Counted from the first letter of the stretch, positions 1-9,794 are shown. The stretch is DNA of 64,000 nt from Bacteroidota bacterium (GCA_016711805.1 JADJSH010000001.1:419232-483231), one strand, 5' to 3'. Notes: generated by a model not told the origin, from the sequence alone. A program made the numbers and translations.

Positions 1-222
1 GAAGGGGAAATAAATATTAATATGAAAGATTTAGAAGGCAAAGAAGTTTTAGTTGTTATTAGAGATATAACTGGTAAAGAATGTTTTACTAAAGTTATTA
101 TTAGTCAAGAAAATCAACAATTAATTGCTGTTGATAGCGAACAAAAATTAGCAGCCGGCACATACATTGTTACGGCAAGCTCAAGCAACAAGCTTTATAG
201 CAAAAAAATTATTGTAAAATAA
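1..222 (+). CDS. T9SS type A C-terminal sorting domain protein (3' end only)
   Basis: The reading frame is open from the first base, so this is the 3' end of a longer gene cut by the window edge. The roughly 73 visible residues have the beta-sandwich pattern of T9SS sorting domains: VRDITGK-like strand, then 'LAAGTYIVTASSSN' and a basic end (KKIIVK). This domain directs cargo through the outer membrane via the type IX secretion system, after which it is normally cleaved. The same pattern ends the protein at 33136-35016. The cargo function is not visible. An ATG at 22 exists but is only internal. Confidence 0.75.
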   Translation, partial: EGEININMKDLEGKEVLVVIRDITGKECFTKVIISQENQQLIAVDSEQKLAAGTYIVTASSSNKLYSKKIIVK

Positions 223-312
223 GCACAATATAAAGGGTTTAAAACTTTAGTGTTTCTTCGAAAACTACTTAAAATGATAATTAGTATATTTAGACTTTAA
301 TTTTAAAACTAT

Positions 313-1062
313 ATGAAGTTATTACAAAATAAAGTAGCCATTATTACGGGCGCATCTCGTGGCATTGGAAAAGGAATTGCCGAAAAATTTGCAGAACAAG
401 GTTGTAACATTGCTTTCACCTTTTTATCTTCTGTAGAAAAAGCTAAAGCTTTTGAAACTGAGTTAGCCACTAAATACGGAGTAAAAGTAAAAGGATACCA
501 AAGCGATGCGGCTGATTTTAAAGCTGCTGACCAATTAGTAACAGATGTAGTTACTGAATTTGGCACCGTAGATGTTTTAGTAAATAACGCCGGTATTACT
601 CGCGATACCTTATTAATGCGCATGAGTGAACAGCAATGGGACGAAGTGATGAATGCTAACTTAAAATCTGTATTCAATTTAACAAAAGCGGTTCAAAAAC
701 CAATGTTAAAAGCACGCAGTGGTTCTATTATCAATATGAGTTCTGTGGTTGGTGTAAAGGGAAATGCTGGTCAAGCAAATTACTCGGCATCAAAAGCAGG
801 TATTATTGGTTTTACAAAATCTGTAGCTTTAGAATTAGGTTCTCGTAACATTAGAAGCAATGCAATTGCTCCAGGTTTTATTGAAACTGAAATGACGGGT
901 GCATTAGATGAAAAAGTAGTTCAACAATGGAGAGATTCTATTCCTTTGAAACGTGGTGGTTCTGCAGAAGATGTAGCAAACTTAACTTTGTTTTTAGCAA
1001 GCGACATGAGTGCTTATATTACAGGCCAGTGCATTAATGTTTGCGGAGGAATGCTTACTTAA
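313..1062 (+). CDS. fabG: 3-oxoacyl-[acyl-carrier-protein] reductase FabG (SDR family)
   Basis: A classical short-chain dehydrogenase of 249 residues, the usual FabG length. Visible motifs are the NADP-binding TGASRGIG near residue 13, NNAG near 90, the catalytic Ser in INMSSVVG, and YSASK with the catalytic Tyr and Lys. The C-terminus reads ITGQCINVCGGM, close to the FabG ending. It would reduce 3-oxoacyl-ACP to (R)-3-hydroxyacyl-ACP in fatty acid synthesis. No other fab genes are adjacent, so another SDR substrate is possible. The PHA reductase PhaB at 26992-27738 is a separate paralogue. Confidence 0.85.
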   Translation: MKLLQNKVAIITGASRGIGKGIAEKFAEQGCNIAFTFLSSVEKAKAFETELATKYGVKVKGYQSDAADFKAADQLVTDVVTEFGTVDVLVNNAGITRDTLLMRMSEQQWDEVMNANLKSVFNLTKAVQKPMLKARSGSIINMSSVVGVKGNAGQANYSASKAGIIGFTKSVALELGSRNIRSNAIAPGFIETEMTGALDEKVVQQWRDSIPLKRGGSAEDVANLTLFLASDMSAYITGQCINVCGGMLT

Positions 1063-1069
1063 AATCATT

Positions 1070-1092
1070 GTGACTTCGAGAGCCTCAGTCAC
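1070..1092. repeat. Short intergenic hairpin (GTGACT...AGTCAC)
   Basis: Six-base arms GTGACT and AGTCAC, extended by GAG/CTC, lie between fabG and the VWA gene. A very similar element lies between paaA and paaB (10794-10819), and part of it is in the loop of the palindrome at 22420-22467. It looks like a dispersed intergenic element. Confidence 0.5.
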
Positions 1093-1106
1093 CGAAAGAT
1101 ACAAAA

Positions 1107-3167
1107 ATGGAATTTATCTCTAACTATCCTTGGTATTACACCCTGTTATGTTTCGTAGCAGGGTTTGTTTTTAGTGCCTTGTTGTATGTTCGAGATAAAC
1201 AAAACACAGAACGTTCAAAGGGTTTATTGTATAGTTTAGCCGCTTTACGCTTTGCGTCTATCAGTATCATAGCCTTATTATTACTTGACGTATTTATTAA
1301 GCGTTTAGTAAATGAAACGGAAAAGCCTGTTATTATTTTAGCTCAGGATAATTCCTCATCTTTAATTGCAGGAAAAGATTCTACAGAAATAAAAAATGAG
1401 TATACAAAAGCAATCGCTTCTTTTGCAAATGCCATAAAAGACAAATACGATGTAAAAACATATCAGTTCGATTCTGAATCTAAACCTTCTGAAACTTTTG
1501 ATTTTAAAGGAAAAGAAACAGATATATCGAAACTGTTTTTAGATTTAGAAAACAACTATGCTAACAAAAACATTGGCGCTATTATTTTAGCGACTGATGG
1601 TATATATAATAAAGGAACAAACCCTTTATATAGTATTAGTAAATTTAATGCGCCCATTTATACCATTGCTTTAGGAGATACGGTTCCTTTAAAAGATACG
1701 TGGATTCAAACAATTAATCATAATCAAGTTGCGTATTTAGGTAATTCATTTCCTGCAGAAGTTATTGTAAATGCTATTGATTTAAAAGATAAATCAGTTA
1801 CCGTTACTTTATCACAAGCTGGCAAATTATTAAAATCCGAATTACTGGCAATTAATTCAAACAACTTTAGTTCTACGCTTAACTTTTTATTAGATGCTGA
1901 TAAACCAGGTATTCAAAAATACACGGTATCTATTTCGACATTAGAGGAAGATAAGAATAAACAAAACAACAGTCAGTCATTCGTCATTGATGTGATTGAT
2001 AATAGAGAGAAAGTATTAATCTTAGCCAATGCACCTCATCCTGATATTGCAGCTCTTGAACAAAGTATTTCATCAGCTCAAACCTATGAGGTAGACGTGG
2101 CATTAATTAATGATTTTACAAAACCACTAAAACCATATTCATTAATCATATTACATCAAACGCCAACATTACCTCAGCGTATTACGAACGAATTAAAAGC
2201 TAATAATCAATCCGTATTTTTTATTGGGAATGATGTAATAAATTATGCTACAGGACAAAACATCAAAAGAATTGGTGACTCGCGCAAAAATGATGTGGAA
2301 GCAGCCTTTAAAAAAGAATTTCCATTATTTAATGTCAGTAGTGAATTACAAAATTATTTTAAAGAATTTCCTGCTGTAAAATGTAACTTCGGAAATACCT
2401 CAATAACAAACGGTGCAAACGCTTTATTAAATCAAAAAATTGGTGTGGTAGAAACCGATGAGCCCTTAATGGTATTTTCAGAAACTAATGGAGTTAAAAC
2501 ATGTGGCTTTTTAGGAGATGGTTTATGGAAATGGCGAATGAGAGATTATGCGGATCACGGCAACCACAATTTGTTTAATGAATTAATTAGCAAAACAGTC
2601 CAGTACTTATCGGTGAAAGCAGACAAAAGTTTTTTTAGAGTCTTTACCAAAAAAATCATCAATGAAAATGAAGCGATTGATTTTACCGCAGAAGTATATA
2701 ACCAAAGTTATGAGTTAGTAACGGAGCCAGATGTGACATTGATTTTAAAAGATGATAAAGGCAAAGCATATAATTATACATTTAATAAAAAACAAACGAT
2801 GTATAGCTTATCTGCTGGGCAATTTGCGGCGGGCGAATATAGTTATGAAGCCAAAGTGAAGTTTGGCGATAAATTATATACAAAATCAGGAATTGTAATT
2901 ATTAAGGAAATTGTTTCTGAAAAAATAAATACTGTTGCTAATCATCAATTACTATATCAAATTTCAAAGCAAAGTGGCGGTAAATTATTTTACAAAAATC
3001 AATTAGAGCAATTACAAAAAGACATCCTTTCTTCTGATTCAATCAAATCAATCACTTATTCTCATAAGCAATTAACAGATTTGGTAAACCTAAAATGGAT
3101 ATTTGGCATTATCATTTTACTACTTTCGATTGAGTGGTTTTTGAGGAAACACAACGGAAAAGTGTAA
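1107..3167 (+). CDS. VWA-like membrane protein, function unknown
   Basis: A 686-residue protein with two N-terminal membrane helices (about residues 8-28 and 42-62), a long extracytoplasmic region and a C-terminal helix (about 660-678). Residues ~75-200 look like a von Willebrand A fold: a DNSSS motif resembles the DxSxS metal site and ATDGIYNKG resembles its T/D-G loop. Further on are an Ig-like part and a region resembling the glutamine-amidotransferase-like domain of Bacteroidota VWA proteins. Such proteins are often annotated simply as hypothetical. It starts 44 nt after fabG, with a small hairpin between. Confidence 0.7.
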   Translation: MEFISNYPWYYTLLCFVAGFVFSALLYVRDKQNTERSKGLLYSLAALRFASISIIALLLLDVFIKRLVNETEKPVIILAQDNSSSLIAGKDSTEIKNEYTKAIASFANAIKDKYDVKTYQFDSESKPSETFDFKGKETDISKLFLDLENNYANKNIGAIILATDGIYNKGTNPLYSISKFNAPIYTIALGDTVPLKDTWIQTINHNQVAYLGNSFPAEVIVNAIDLKDKSVTVTLSQAGKLLKSELLAINSNNFSSTLNFLLDADKPGIQKYTVSISTLEEDKNKQNNSQSFVIDVIDNREKVLILANAPHPDIAALEQSISSAQTYEVDVALINDFTKPLKPYSLIILHQTPTLPQRITNELKANNQSVFFIGNDVINYATGQNIKRIGDSRKNDVEAAFKKEFPLFNVSSELQNYFKEFPAVKCNFGNTSITNGANALLNQKIGVVETDEPLMVFSETNGVKTCGFLGDGLWKWRMRDYADHGNHNLFNELISKTVQYLSVKADKSFFRVFTKKIINENEAIDFTAEVYNQSYELVTEPDVTLILKDDKGKAYNYTFNKKQTMYSLSAGQFAAGEYSYEAKVKFGDKLYTKSGIVIIKEIVSEKINTVANHQLLYQISKQSGGKLFYKNQLEQLQKDILSSDSIKSITYSHKQLTDLVNLKWIFGIIILLLSIEWFLRKHNGKV

Positions 3168-3228
3168 ATACCTCTAAAAAAACACCCTTTTAAGAATCCA
3201 ATTTTAAACCTCTATTATGGCACTTTTA

Positions 3229-3261
3229 TTGCCTTAATAAATCATCAAATCATTACATTTG
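3229..3261 (+). promoter_or_regulatory. Bacteroidota-type promoter for the TlpA-like gene
   Basis: TACATTTG at 3254-3261 matches the -7 consensus TAnnTTTG exactly. A TTG at 3229-3231 lies 22 nt upstream as a -33 element. It is 19 nt before the thioredoxin-like gene. Confidence 0.55.
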
Positions 3262-3280
3262 TTTAACTAAATCTCATACA

Positions 3281-3799
3281 ATGAAAAAATTACTTATTCT
3301 ATCTTCTGCAATTATCCTTTCTTTATCTGCTTTCAAATCTTCTGATGGAGATAAAATACCTTCAGCAACTGTAAAAAAGTTAGATGGTTCTACCACTAAT
3401 TCAAATACATTTTCTAACAATGGGAAACCAATCATTATTAGTTTTTGGGCTACATGGTGTAAACCTTGTAAAAAAGAGTTAGATGCGATTAATGAAGAGT
3501 ATGCTGAATTGCAAAAAGAAACTGGAGTTAAATTAATTGCAATTTCTATTGATGATGCTCGTAGTTCTGGGAAAGTGGTGACTGATGTTAAAGTAAAAGG
3601 ATGGACATATGAAGTTTATATCGACGAAAATCAAGATTTTAAGCGTGCAATGAACGTTAATAATGTACCTCATACATTTTTAGTTGATGGTGAAGGTAAA
3701 ATTGTTTGGAGTCATAACTCTTATGCAGAAGGAGACGAAGAAAAATTATTTGAACATGTTAGAAAATTAGCCAAAGGCGAAAAAATAGCAGCTCACTAA
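3281..3799 (+). CDS. TlpA-family thiol:disulfide oxidoreductase
   Basis: A 172-residue secreted thioredoxin-fold protein. It has a signal peptide at about residues 1-18 and the active site FWATWCKPCKKEL near residue 60, whose CKPC is the redox motif. The cis-Pro loop is visible in VNNVPHTFLVDGEGKIVW. TlpA-like proteins reduce periplasmic disulfides, for example in cytochrome maturation. It is followed at 35 nt by a DUF6029 protein and then an Omp28 protein. This trio is likely co-transcribed from the promoter at 3229-3261 and ends at the terminator near 6449. Confidence 0.88.
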   Translation: MKKLLILSSAIILSLSAFKSSDGDKIPSATVKKLDGSTTNSNTFSNNGKPIIISFWATWCKPCKKELDAINEEYAELQKETGVKLIAISIDDARSSGKVVTDVKVKGWTYEVYIDENQDFKRAMNVNNVPHTFLVDGEGKIVWSHNSYAEGDEEKLFEHVRKLAKGEKIAAH

Positions 3800-3833
3800 T
3801 TCGTATTTTAAATTACCTAACCACTAATATTAT

Positions 3834-5552
3834 ATGTCTGTAAAATCCATTACACGCTTTTTAATTATTTCTTCTGCTGCTTTATTTTGCAATACAGCCA
3901 ACTCCCAAATATTAAATGAGTTAGGTTCGGTTCATGGTAATTTTCAGATAGATGCCGCTTATTATCAAAAAGACACTATTATAGATGCAGATCCGGGCAG
4001 CGAATTATTTAGATACAATGCCTTTGGAAATATTAATTATTCAAAAGGAGGATTTAGTGCCGGTGTTCGTTTCGAAAGCTATAATCCTCCATTATTAGGT
4101 TATTTGCCAGGCTACAAAGGTTCTGGTGTTCCTTATCGCTTTGCTAGATATCAGCACAAAGACATTGATATTACCGTTGGTAATTTTTATGAGCAATTTG
4201 GAAGCGGAATTACGTTACGAGCTTATGAAAATCGTGGTTTACTTTACGATAATGCCTTAGATGGGATGCGCGTTATTTTTACTCCAAAAAGAGGAATTAC
4301 CATTAAAGGTTTAGTTGGTAAACAACGTACCTATTTCTCATTATCGCCAGGTGTAGTAAGAGGTATAGATGGAGAAGTAAATATCATGGATTTATTTGAT
4401 TCTATTCTTGGGAAATCAAAAACAAAAATAATTATCGGGGGAAGCTTTGTTAGCAAATATCAAGAAGACCAAAATCCTACATTAGTTCTTCCTCAAAATG
4501 TGGCAACAGGCGCAGGGCGTTTTACGGTCATTAGAGGCGGTTTTAATTTTAATGCAGAGTATGCTAATAAAGCAAACGACCCATCGTATCAAAATAAATA
4601 TAGCTATCAACAAGGGCATGCAGTCATTGCTTCTGCATCATACGGAACAGATGGATTTTCGGCCATGCTTTCCGGAAAAATGTTAGATAACATGAGCTTT
4701 AGAAGTGATCGAGATGCACAAAACACAATTGATATGATTAACTATCATCCAGATTTTAGTAAATTTCACACCTACTCGCTAATGGCTTATTATCCTTATG
4801 CTACTCAACCAAACGGTGAAGTTGGAGGAACAGGAGAAATACAATACAAAGTAAAAAAAGATACTTGGTTAGGCGGTAAATACGGCATGGATATCACCTT
4901 AAATGGATCGGCTTATTTTGCTTTAGATACAATTGGAATATCGCCAATCAGCGATACTTTAAATAACTATAAATACAAAACAAATTATAGTGGTATTGGC
5001 GATAAATTTTTTCACGATGTAAATATTGAAATCACCAAAAAGTTTACGAAAAAAGTAAAAATGACCGTGATGTATGCTAATCAATTTTTAAATCAATCAA
5101 TCGTGCAGTTTAATACACCTGATAAAGAAGAGCATCCAGACATTGCTTCACACATTGGTGTAGTTGATTTAACATGGAGGTATAAAACAGGCTCGGCTAT
5201 TCGTTTTGAAGCACAAGGCTTTTTTGCAGATTATGATTATAAAGAACATGCTATTGATGCTAACGGAAATAAAAATATTACAAGCAATACAGGCTCTTGG
5301 TTATCTGCTTTAATTGAGTGGACGCCAACTTCTCATTGGAGCATTACCTTAGCCGATCAATACAATTATGAAAATCCTGACGCAACTAAAAAAATACATT
5401 ATTATTTTGGAATGTTAGGTTATACAAACGGACCCACAAGAATCTCAGTAAGCTACGGTCGTCAGCGTCAAGGTATTTTTTGTGCTGGTGGTGTATGCCG
5501 TTTTGTGCCTTCATCAAGTGGTTTAAATATAAGTATATCATCCAGCTTTTAA
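3834..5552 (+). CDS. DUF6029 family outer-membrane beta-barrel protein
   Basis: A 572-residue protein with an N-terminal signal peptide (cleavage likely after 'NTANSQ') and alternating aromatic/hydrophobic strands typical of an outer-membrane barrel. It ends in NISISSSF, with a terminal Phe. The N-terminal half, with GNFYEQFGSGITLRAYE and GLLYDNALDGMRV, is what I recognise as the DUF6029 family, which is known mainly from Bacteroidota and lacks an assigned function. It lies between a TlpA-like protein and an Omp28 lipoprotein in the same orientation, so an envelope role is likely. Confidence 0.8.
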   Translation: MSVKSITRFLIISSAALFCNTANSQILNELGSVHGNFQIDAAYYQKDTIIDADPGSELFRYNAFGNINYSKGGFSAGVRFESYNPPLLGYLPGYKGSGVPYRFARYQHKDIDITVGNFYEQFGSGITLRAYENRGLLYDNALDGMRVIFTPKRGITIKGLVGKQRTYFSLSPGVVRGIDGEVNIMDLFDSILGKSKTKIIIGGSFVSKYQEDQNPTLVLPQNVATGAGRFTVIRGGFNFNAEYANKANDPSYQNKYSYQQGHAVIASASYGTDGFSAMLSGKMLDNMSFRSDRDAQNTIDMINYHPDFSKFHTYSLMAYYPYATQPNGEVGGTGEIQYKVKKDTWLGGKYGMDITLNGSAYFALDTIGISPISDTLNNYKYKTNYSGIGDKFFHDVNIEITKKFTKKVKMTVMYANQFLNQSIVQFNTPDKEEHPDIASHIGVVDLTWRYKTGSAIRFEAQGFFADYDYKEHAIDANGNKNITSNTGSWLSALIEWTPTSHWSITLADQYNYENPDATKKIHYYFGMLGYTNGPTRISVSYGRQRQGIFCAGGVCRFVPSSSGLNISISSSF

Positions 5553-5576
5553 TAAACAAACTAAATACTCAGTATC

Positions 5577-6431
5577 ATGAAAAAAATAATTTATCAAATT
5601 AGCATCCTAATTGCAATCACAATAATGATTGTAAGTTGTGATAAAGTAAAAGATGTGAGAGATCCCAATGCAGAAGCTATTAAAGGAAATAGAAAAGTAT
5701 TTGTTGAAGATTACACAGGTCACAAATGTGGCAATTGTCCAGCAGCAGCTGATACTTTAAAATACCTAACAAAAAAATATCCAGGACAAGTTGTTGCTTT
5801 GGCTATTCATGCTGGATTTTTTGCTAATATAAATGCATCTTATCCAACCGATTTAAGAAATCCTGTTAGCACGGCTTATGATAATGTATTTGGAGTTTCT
5901 TTAGCTGGTAACCCCAATGGATTAATAAACAGAGGAGGTTTTGGAACTGGTGGATTTATTAAGGCCTATTCTACTTGGGAAGGTGAAGTAGCTCAAATGC
6001 TTAGCAGACCAGCAAAATTTGAAATTAAGATTAGAAATACTTTTACAACATCAAACAATAACTTAAACACAAGTATTACTGTTAAATCATTAACTAATAA
6101 TGCTGGTATATACAAACTTGTGGTATTATTATCTGAAGACAGCATTATTGCTGAACAATTAGATTATAGATTACCATCAGGAAGTCAATTAATTCCAGAT
6201 TACGAGTTCAATCACGTTTTAAGAGAAGCTGTTAATAGTTCTTTTGGCGATCCTATTTTTACTAGTGGTGCTGTAGCAAATGACTCTGCTGTAAAAGCAT
6301 TCCCTAATTATTCAATTAATTCAGCATACAACGCATCAAAATGTCATATCATTGCTTATGTATATGATGCGGATCCTAATAGCCCAACTTACTATGAGGT
6401 CCTTCAGGTAGAAGAAGCGCATGTGAAATAA
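5577..6431 (+). CDS. Omp28-related outer-membrane lipoprotein
   Basis: A 284-residue protein with a lipoprotein signal (lipobox ending IVSC at about residue 21). It then has the Omp28 signature VFVEDYTGHKCGNCPAAAD. The CGNC pair resembles a thioredoxin active site, and the region around HAGFF is thioredoxin-like. Omp28 proteins are surface lipoproteins of Bacteroidota with poorly defined function. The gene follows the DUF6029 barrel by 24 nt and is closed by an intrinsic terminator. Confidence 0.85.
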   Translation: MKKIIYQISILIAITIMIVSCDKVKDVRDPNAEAIKGNRKVFVEDYTGHKCGNCPAAADTLKYLTKKYPGQVVALAIHAGFFANINASYPTDLRNPVSTAYDNVFGVSLAGNPNGLINRGGFGTGGFIKAYSTWEGEVAQMLSRPAKFEIKIRNTFTTSNNNLNTSITVKSLTNNAGIYKLVVLLSEDSIIAEQLDYRLPSGSQLIPDYEFNHVLREAVNSSFGDPIFTSGAVANDSAVKAFPNYSINSAYNASKCHIIAYVYDADPNSPTYYEVLQVEEAHVK

Positions 6432-6448
6432 CATACAGGCCATTTAAG

Positions 6449-6478
6449 AAAAAGCCTTCACTAGTTGAAGGCTTTTTT
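6449..6478 (+). terminator. Rho-independent terminator after the Omp28 gene
   Basis: GCCTTCA / TGAAGGC arms around a short loop, followed by six T residues and flanked by A residues. It ends the TlpA-DUF6029-Omp28 transcript. The next ATG, at 6479, sits in its tail, which argues against that start for hisS. Confidence 0.85.
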
Positions 6479-6541
6479 ATGCCCTATATTCTCTTTGCAA
6501 AGCTCTCTTTAAATGTATATTTTTATGGTTTTATTCATATC

Positions 6542-7930
6542 ATGAAACCATCCATTCCAAGAGGCACCAGAGATTTCGGTCCTGCAGAAATGCAAAAGCG
6601 CCAATATATTTTCAATATCCTTAAAAACAATTTTCAATTGTTTGGTTATGCTCCTATTGAAACGCCAACTATGGAAAACATTACAACCTTAACTGGTAAA
6701 TACGGAGAAGAAGGTGATCAATTAATTTTTAAAGTTTTAAATTCTCGCATACACGAGAGTAAAGACGATAAAAAAGAATTACTCAAAAAAGAATTTAATA
6801 CCTCTTTAGAAAAATCATATAACTCTGAAGCCTTAACCGAAAAAGCTTTGCGTTACGATTTAACCGTGCCATTTGCGCGTTATGTAGTAATGAATAACCA
6901 CGCACTTACCTATCCTTTTAAACGTTATCAAATACAACCTGTTTGGCGTGCGGATAAGCCACAAAAAGGGCGTTACCGCGAATTTTACCAATGCGATGCC
7001 GATGTGATTGGCTCTAACTCATTAATTAATGAATTAGAATTAATTGCCATGATGGATAAATCATTTTCTGAATTAAATATTCCAGTATTGGTAAAATTTA
7101 ATAACCGAAAAATATTAAGTGGCATTGCCGAAATTTTAAACGCCAGCGATAAAATCATTGACATTACGGTTGCAATTGATAAGTTGGATAAAATTGGCAA
7201 AGACGGCGTCGTAAAAGAATTGCAAGAAAAAGGAATTTCGGAAACTGCTATTAAACAATTAGAACCCTTAATTGATTTATCAGGTTCAAATGAAAATAAA
7301 GTAAGCACTTTAAAAACATTTTTAGCAAATAGCGAAGTAGGAAAAAAAGGAATTGAAGAAATTGAATTTTTATTAAATAATTTGAATACACTTAATATCA
7401 AACACATCACCGTTGAATTAGATATTACTTTAGCGCGTGGTTTAAATTATTATACAGGAACCATTTTTGAAGCAAAAGCAAACGCTGGAACTTTTACCCC
7501 AAGTATTTTAGGTGGCGGACGTTATGATGATTTAACAGGTATTTTCGGACTAAAGGGTTTATCTGGCGTTGGTATTTCGTTTGGTGTTGATCGTATTTAT
7601 GATGTGATGGAAGAATTAAATTTATTTCCTGAAGCTGTAAATAGAGTATCTACCACAAAAATTTTATTAGCCAATTTTGGTGAAGCCGAATTAATGCACT
7701 GCGTAGGTTTAGTGTCTAAATTAAGAGCTTTAGGAATTAATGCAGAAGTATATCCCGATGTGGTGAAGAAAATTGCCAAACAATTTGAATATGCTGATAA
7801 AAAACAAATTCCTTTTGTGGGAGTTGTTGGTAGTAACGAAATGGCCAACAATACCGTGATGTTAAAAAACATGGCTTCTGGAACTCAGGAAGAAGTTGGT
7901 TTTGAAAAATTGGTAGAGAGTTTAAAATAA
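6542..7930 (+). CDS. hisS: Histidine--tRNA ligase
   Basis: A class II aminoacyl-tRNA synthetase of 462 residues from the chosen start (MKPSIPRGTRDF). An in-frame ATG at 6479 would add 21 hydrophobic residues and lies in the preceding terminator, so it is rejected. Motif 1 and motif 2 regions are visible (FKRYQIQPVWRADKPQKGRYREFYQCDADVIG). So are the histidyl-specific motifs LARGLNYYTGTIFE and GGGRYDDL, and the C-terminal anticodon-binding domain. It charges tRNA-His. The gene is complete and undamaged. Confidence 0.95.
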   Translation: MKPSIPRGTRDFGPAEMQKRQYIFNILKNNFQLFGYAPIETPTMENITTLTGKYGEEGDQLIFKVLNSRIHESKDDKKELLKKEFNTSLEKSYNSEALTEKALRYDLTVPFARYVVMNNHALTYPFKRYQIQPVWRADKPQKGRYREFYQCDADVIGSNSLINELELIAMMDKSFSELNIPVLVKFNNRKILSGIAEILNASDKIIDITVAIDKLDKIGKDGVVKELQEKGISETAIKQLEPLIDLSGSNENKVSTLKTFLANSEVGKKGIEEIEFLLNNLNTLNIKHITVELDITLARGLNYYTGTIFEAKANAGTFTPSILGGGRYDDLTGIFGLKGLSGVGISFGVDRIYDVMEELNLFPEAVNRVSTTKILLANFGEAELMHCVGLVSKLRALGINAEVYPDVVKKIAKQFEYADKKQIPFVGVVGSNEMANNTVMLKNMASGTQEEVGFEKLVESLK

Positions 7931-7985
7931 TAAATGATAAAAATGATCTACACATTTTGTGTCTTTTACTAAAAGCCGCATTATA

Positions 7986-8570
7986 ATGCTTATGACAAAA
8001 AACACACTATATCTTTTCATCCTCTTATTAATTGCAGCACCATCTTATTCTCAAAGTGAAATCAATGGAAACATTGAAAGAAAAAATGAAAATGGTAGTT
8101 TAAAATATTGGGATCTGTTGTATAAAGAAGGACATGCATATGGATATATTACAAGCATTGATTCTTTTACAGTGCAAGAGGGAAAATATGCAATAGCAAT
8201 TCGTGAAGATTTAAAAGCAGATGACAAAAGTTTTGGGGCTTGTGCTCTCACCATTTTAAGTAGGTTTGAAGGAAAAAACATTACCGTAAAAGGATTTGTA
8301 AAAACCGAAAACGTAAAAAATGGTTGGGCTGGATTGTGGATGAGAATAAATAAGGATAAAGTAATGTTAGAGTTTAATAACATGCAATACGAGCCTATTT
8401 TGGGGACCAACGATTGGAAAGAATATAGTATAACATTACCATTTCATAACGAAGAAAACAAAATACTTGTTGGCGGTTTACTTGTTGGAGAAGGGAAAGC
8501 ATGGTTTGATAATTTTAGAGTATTTATCGACGATGTTCCTATTGAAAAAAAGGAACAGATAAAAAAATAA
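7986..8570 (+). CDS. Secreted protein with carbohydrate-binding-like beta-sandwich
   Basis: About 194 residues from ATG 7986. ATG 7992 is equally possible, and a GTG at 7959 would extend it without reason. It begins with a clear signal peptide ending in SYSQ. The remainder (GKYAIAIRED, KNITVKGFVKTEN, GWAGLWMRI, DWKEYSITLPF, KAWFDNFRVFIDD) has the strand pattern of a galactose-binding-like jelly roll. This pattern is found as an N-terminal domain in some Bacteroidota secreted hydrolases and regulators. Here it stands alone with no catalytic domain. Function unknown. Confidence 0.65.
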   Translation: MLMTKNTLYLFILLLIAAPSYSQSEINGNIERKNENGSLKYWDLLYKEGHAYGYITSIDSFTVQEGKYAIAIREDLKADDKSFGACALTILSRFEGKNITVKGFVKTENVKNGWAGLWMRINKDKVMLEFNNMQYEPILGTNDWKEYSITLPFHNEENKILVGGLLVGEGKAWFDNFRVFIDDVPIEKKEQIKK

Positions 8571-8600
8571 AAAGCCCCCACAAAATGTAGAGGCTTTTTC
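8568..8600. terminator. Terminator between convergent genes
   Basis: An A-rich left flank, GCC...ACA / TGT...GGC arms and a T-run lie in the 49-nt gap between the secreted protein (+) and paaE (-). A and T runs on both sides would allow it to act in both directions. Confidence 0.6.
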
Positions 8601-8619
8601 AATTTGTATAACTCAATTA

Positions 8620-9696
8620 TTAAATCGCATCAAAATCAACAATTAACTTTTCGGTTAATGGATGAGCTTGGCAAGTTAAAATAAAACCATCTTCAACCTC
8701 AGCATCGGTTAATGCGAAGTTTGCATCCATTTTAGCCTTTCCTTCAATTACCTTAGCACGGCAAGTACAACAAACAGCCCCTTTACAACTAAATGGTGCA
8801 TCAACACCCGCATCTATAGCTGCATCTAAAATTGTTAAACCAGCAGTATTTAATTTCATCGTTGTTTCAATACCGTACTGTATAACTGTTACCTCACTGT
8901 TTACATCAGCACCAGTTACCGCATTACCTTCTGCTTTAGCAACCGCATCAGCAACGGCGCTAAAATATTCGATATGAACTTTTTCTTTGGCAATTTTTAA
9001 ATCCTCTAATCCTTGTTTAATGTTTTCCATCATTGGACCAGGACCACAAATAAAATATTCATCCGCGTTAACGCCACCGTAATTTTCAACAATAGCTTTT
9101 ACTCTATCAACTGATAATAATCCTTTTTGTAAATCGCTTACTTGTGTTTTAGGGTTATCGTATACGTTTAATACTTTTACTCTATCCGCATTTTCAGAAA
9201 CAATTTTCTCAATCTCCGTTTTAAAAATCACTGAATCTTCATCACGGTTTGCATAAACTAGAGTAACGTTACTTTGTTTTTCGATATATAAAACACTTTT
9301 CAAAATACTCATCATAGGTGTAATACCACTTCCACCAGCAAATAACACATAATGTTTTTTGTTATTACCTGATAAAATTGAACTAAAATTTCCCATTGGA
9401 GTCATTACCTCAACAGCATCACCTACTTTCCAAGTACGGTTCATTAAAGTTGAAGCTCGTCCGTCTTGTACTTCTTTTACAGCTACGCGTAATTCTTTTT
9501 CGCTATAAGGACTGGTACAAATACTGTATGAACGACGTAATTCTTCGCCATTCACGGTTAATTTAACTGTAATATATTGACCTTGTTTAAATTGGTATTC
9601 GTGTTGAATTGCTAAAGGAATATCGAAAGCAATGGAAACAGCATCAGCTGTTTCTCTGCGAATATCTTTTACTTTTAAGGTGTGGAATCTTGCCAT
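8620..9696 (-). CDS. paaE: 1,2-phenylacetyl-CoA epoxidase reductase subunit PaaE
   Basis: A 358-residue flavin/iron-sulfur reductase. The N-terminal FAD domain shows RRSYSICTSPYS, the NAD(P) domain shows FAGGSGITPMMSIL, and the C-terminal plant-type 2Fe-2S domain shows PFSCKGAVCCTCRAKV plus a distal ILTCQAHP cysteine. It passes electrons from NADPH to the di-iron centre of PaaA. It is transcribed divergently from paaA, 151 nt away, instead of ending a paaABCDE operon. The divergent promoters would allow joint control. Confidence 0.93.
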   Translation of the reverse strand: MARFHTLKVKDIRRETADAVSIAFDIPLAIQHEYQFKQGQYITVKLTVNGEELRRSYSICTSPYSEKELRVAVKEVQDGRASTLMNRTWKVGDAVEVMTPMGNFSSILSGNNKKHYVLFAGGSGITPMMSILKSVLYIEKQSNVTLVYANRDEDSVIFKTEIEKIVSENADRVKVLNVYDNPKTQVSDLQKGLLSVDRVKAIVENYGGVNADEYFICGPGPMMENIKQGLEDLKIAKEKVHIEYFSAVADAVAKAEGNAVTGADVNSEVTVIQYGIETTMKLNTAGLTILDAAIDAGVDAPFSCKGAVCCTCRAKVIEGKAKMDANFALTDAEVEDGFILTCQAHPLTEKLIVDFDAI

Positions 9697-9715
9697 TTTT
9701 TTAATTTTAGTTGCG

Positions 9716-9723
9716 CAAAAATA
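9716..9723 (-). promoter_or_regulatory. -7 element of the paaE promoter
   Basis: Read on the minus strand it is TATTTTTG, a full match to TAnnTTTG, 20 nt before the paaE start. The -33 region is weaker (a TGTTTAA-like stretch). Confidence 0.45.
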
Positions 9724-9794
9724 AAATATTAATGTGATAATTAAACAGTAAATGATTTTTATTGTTTAAACAGGTATAAAATGAGGATAAAACC

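Noticed and set aside
6985..7410. 141-residue minus-strand frame inside hisS
   Set aside because: It is the antisense shadow of a well-conserved synthetase gene and has no family match or start signal.
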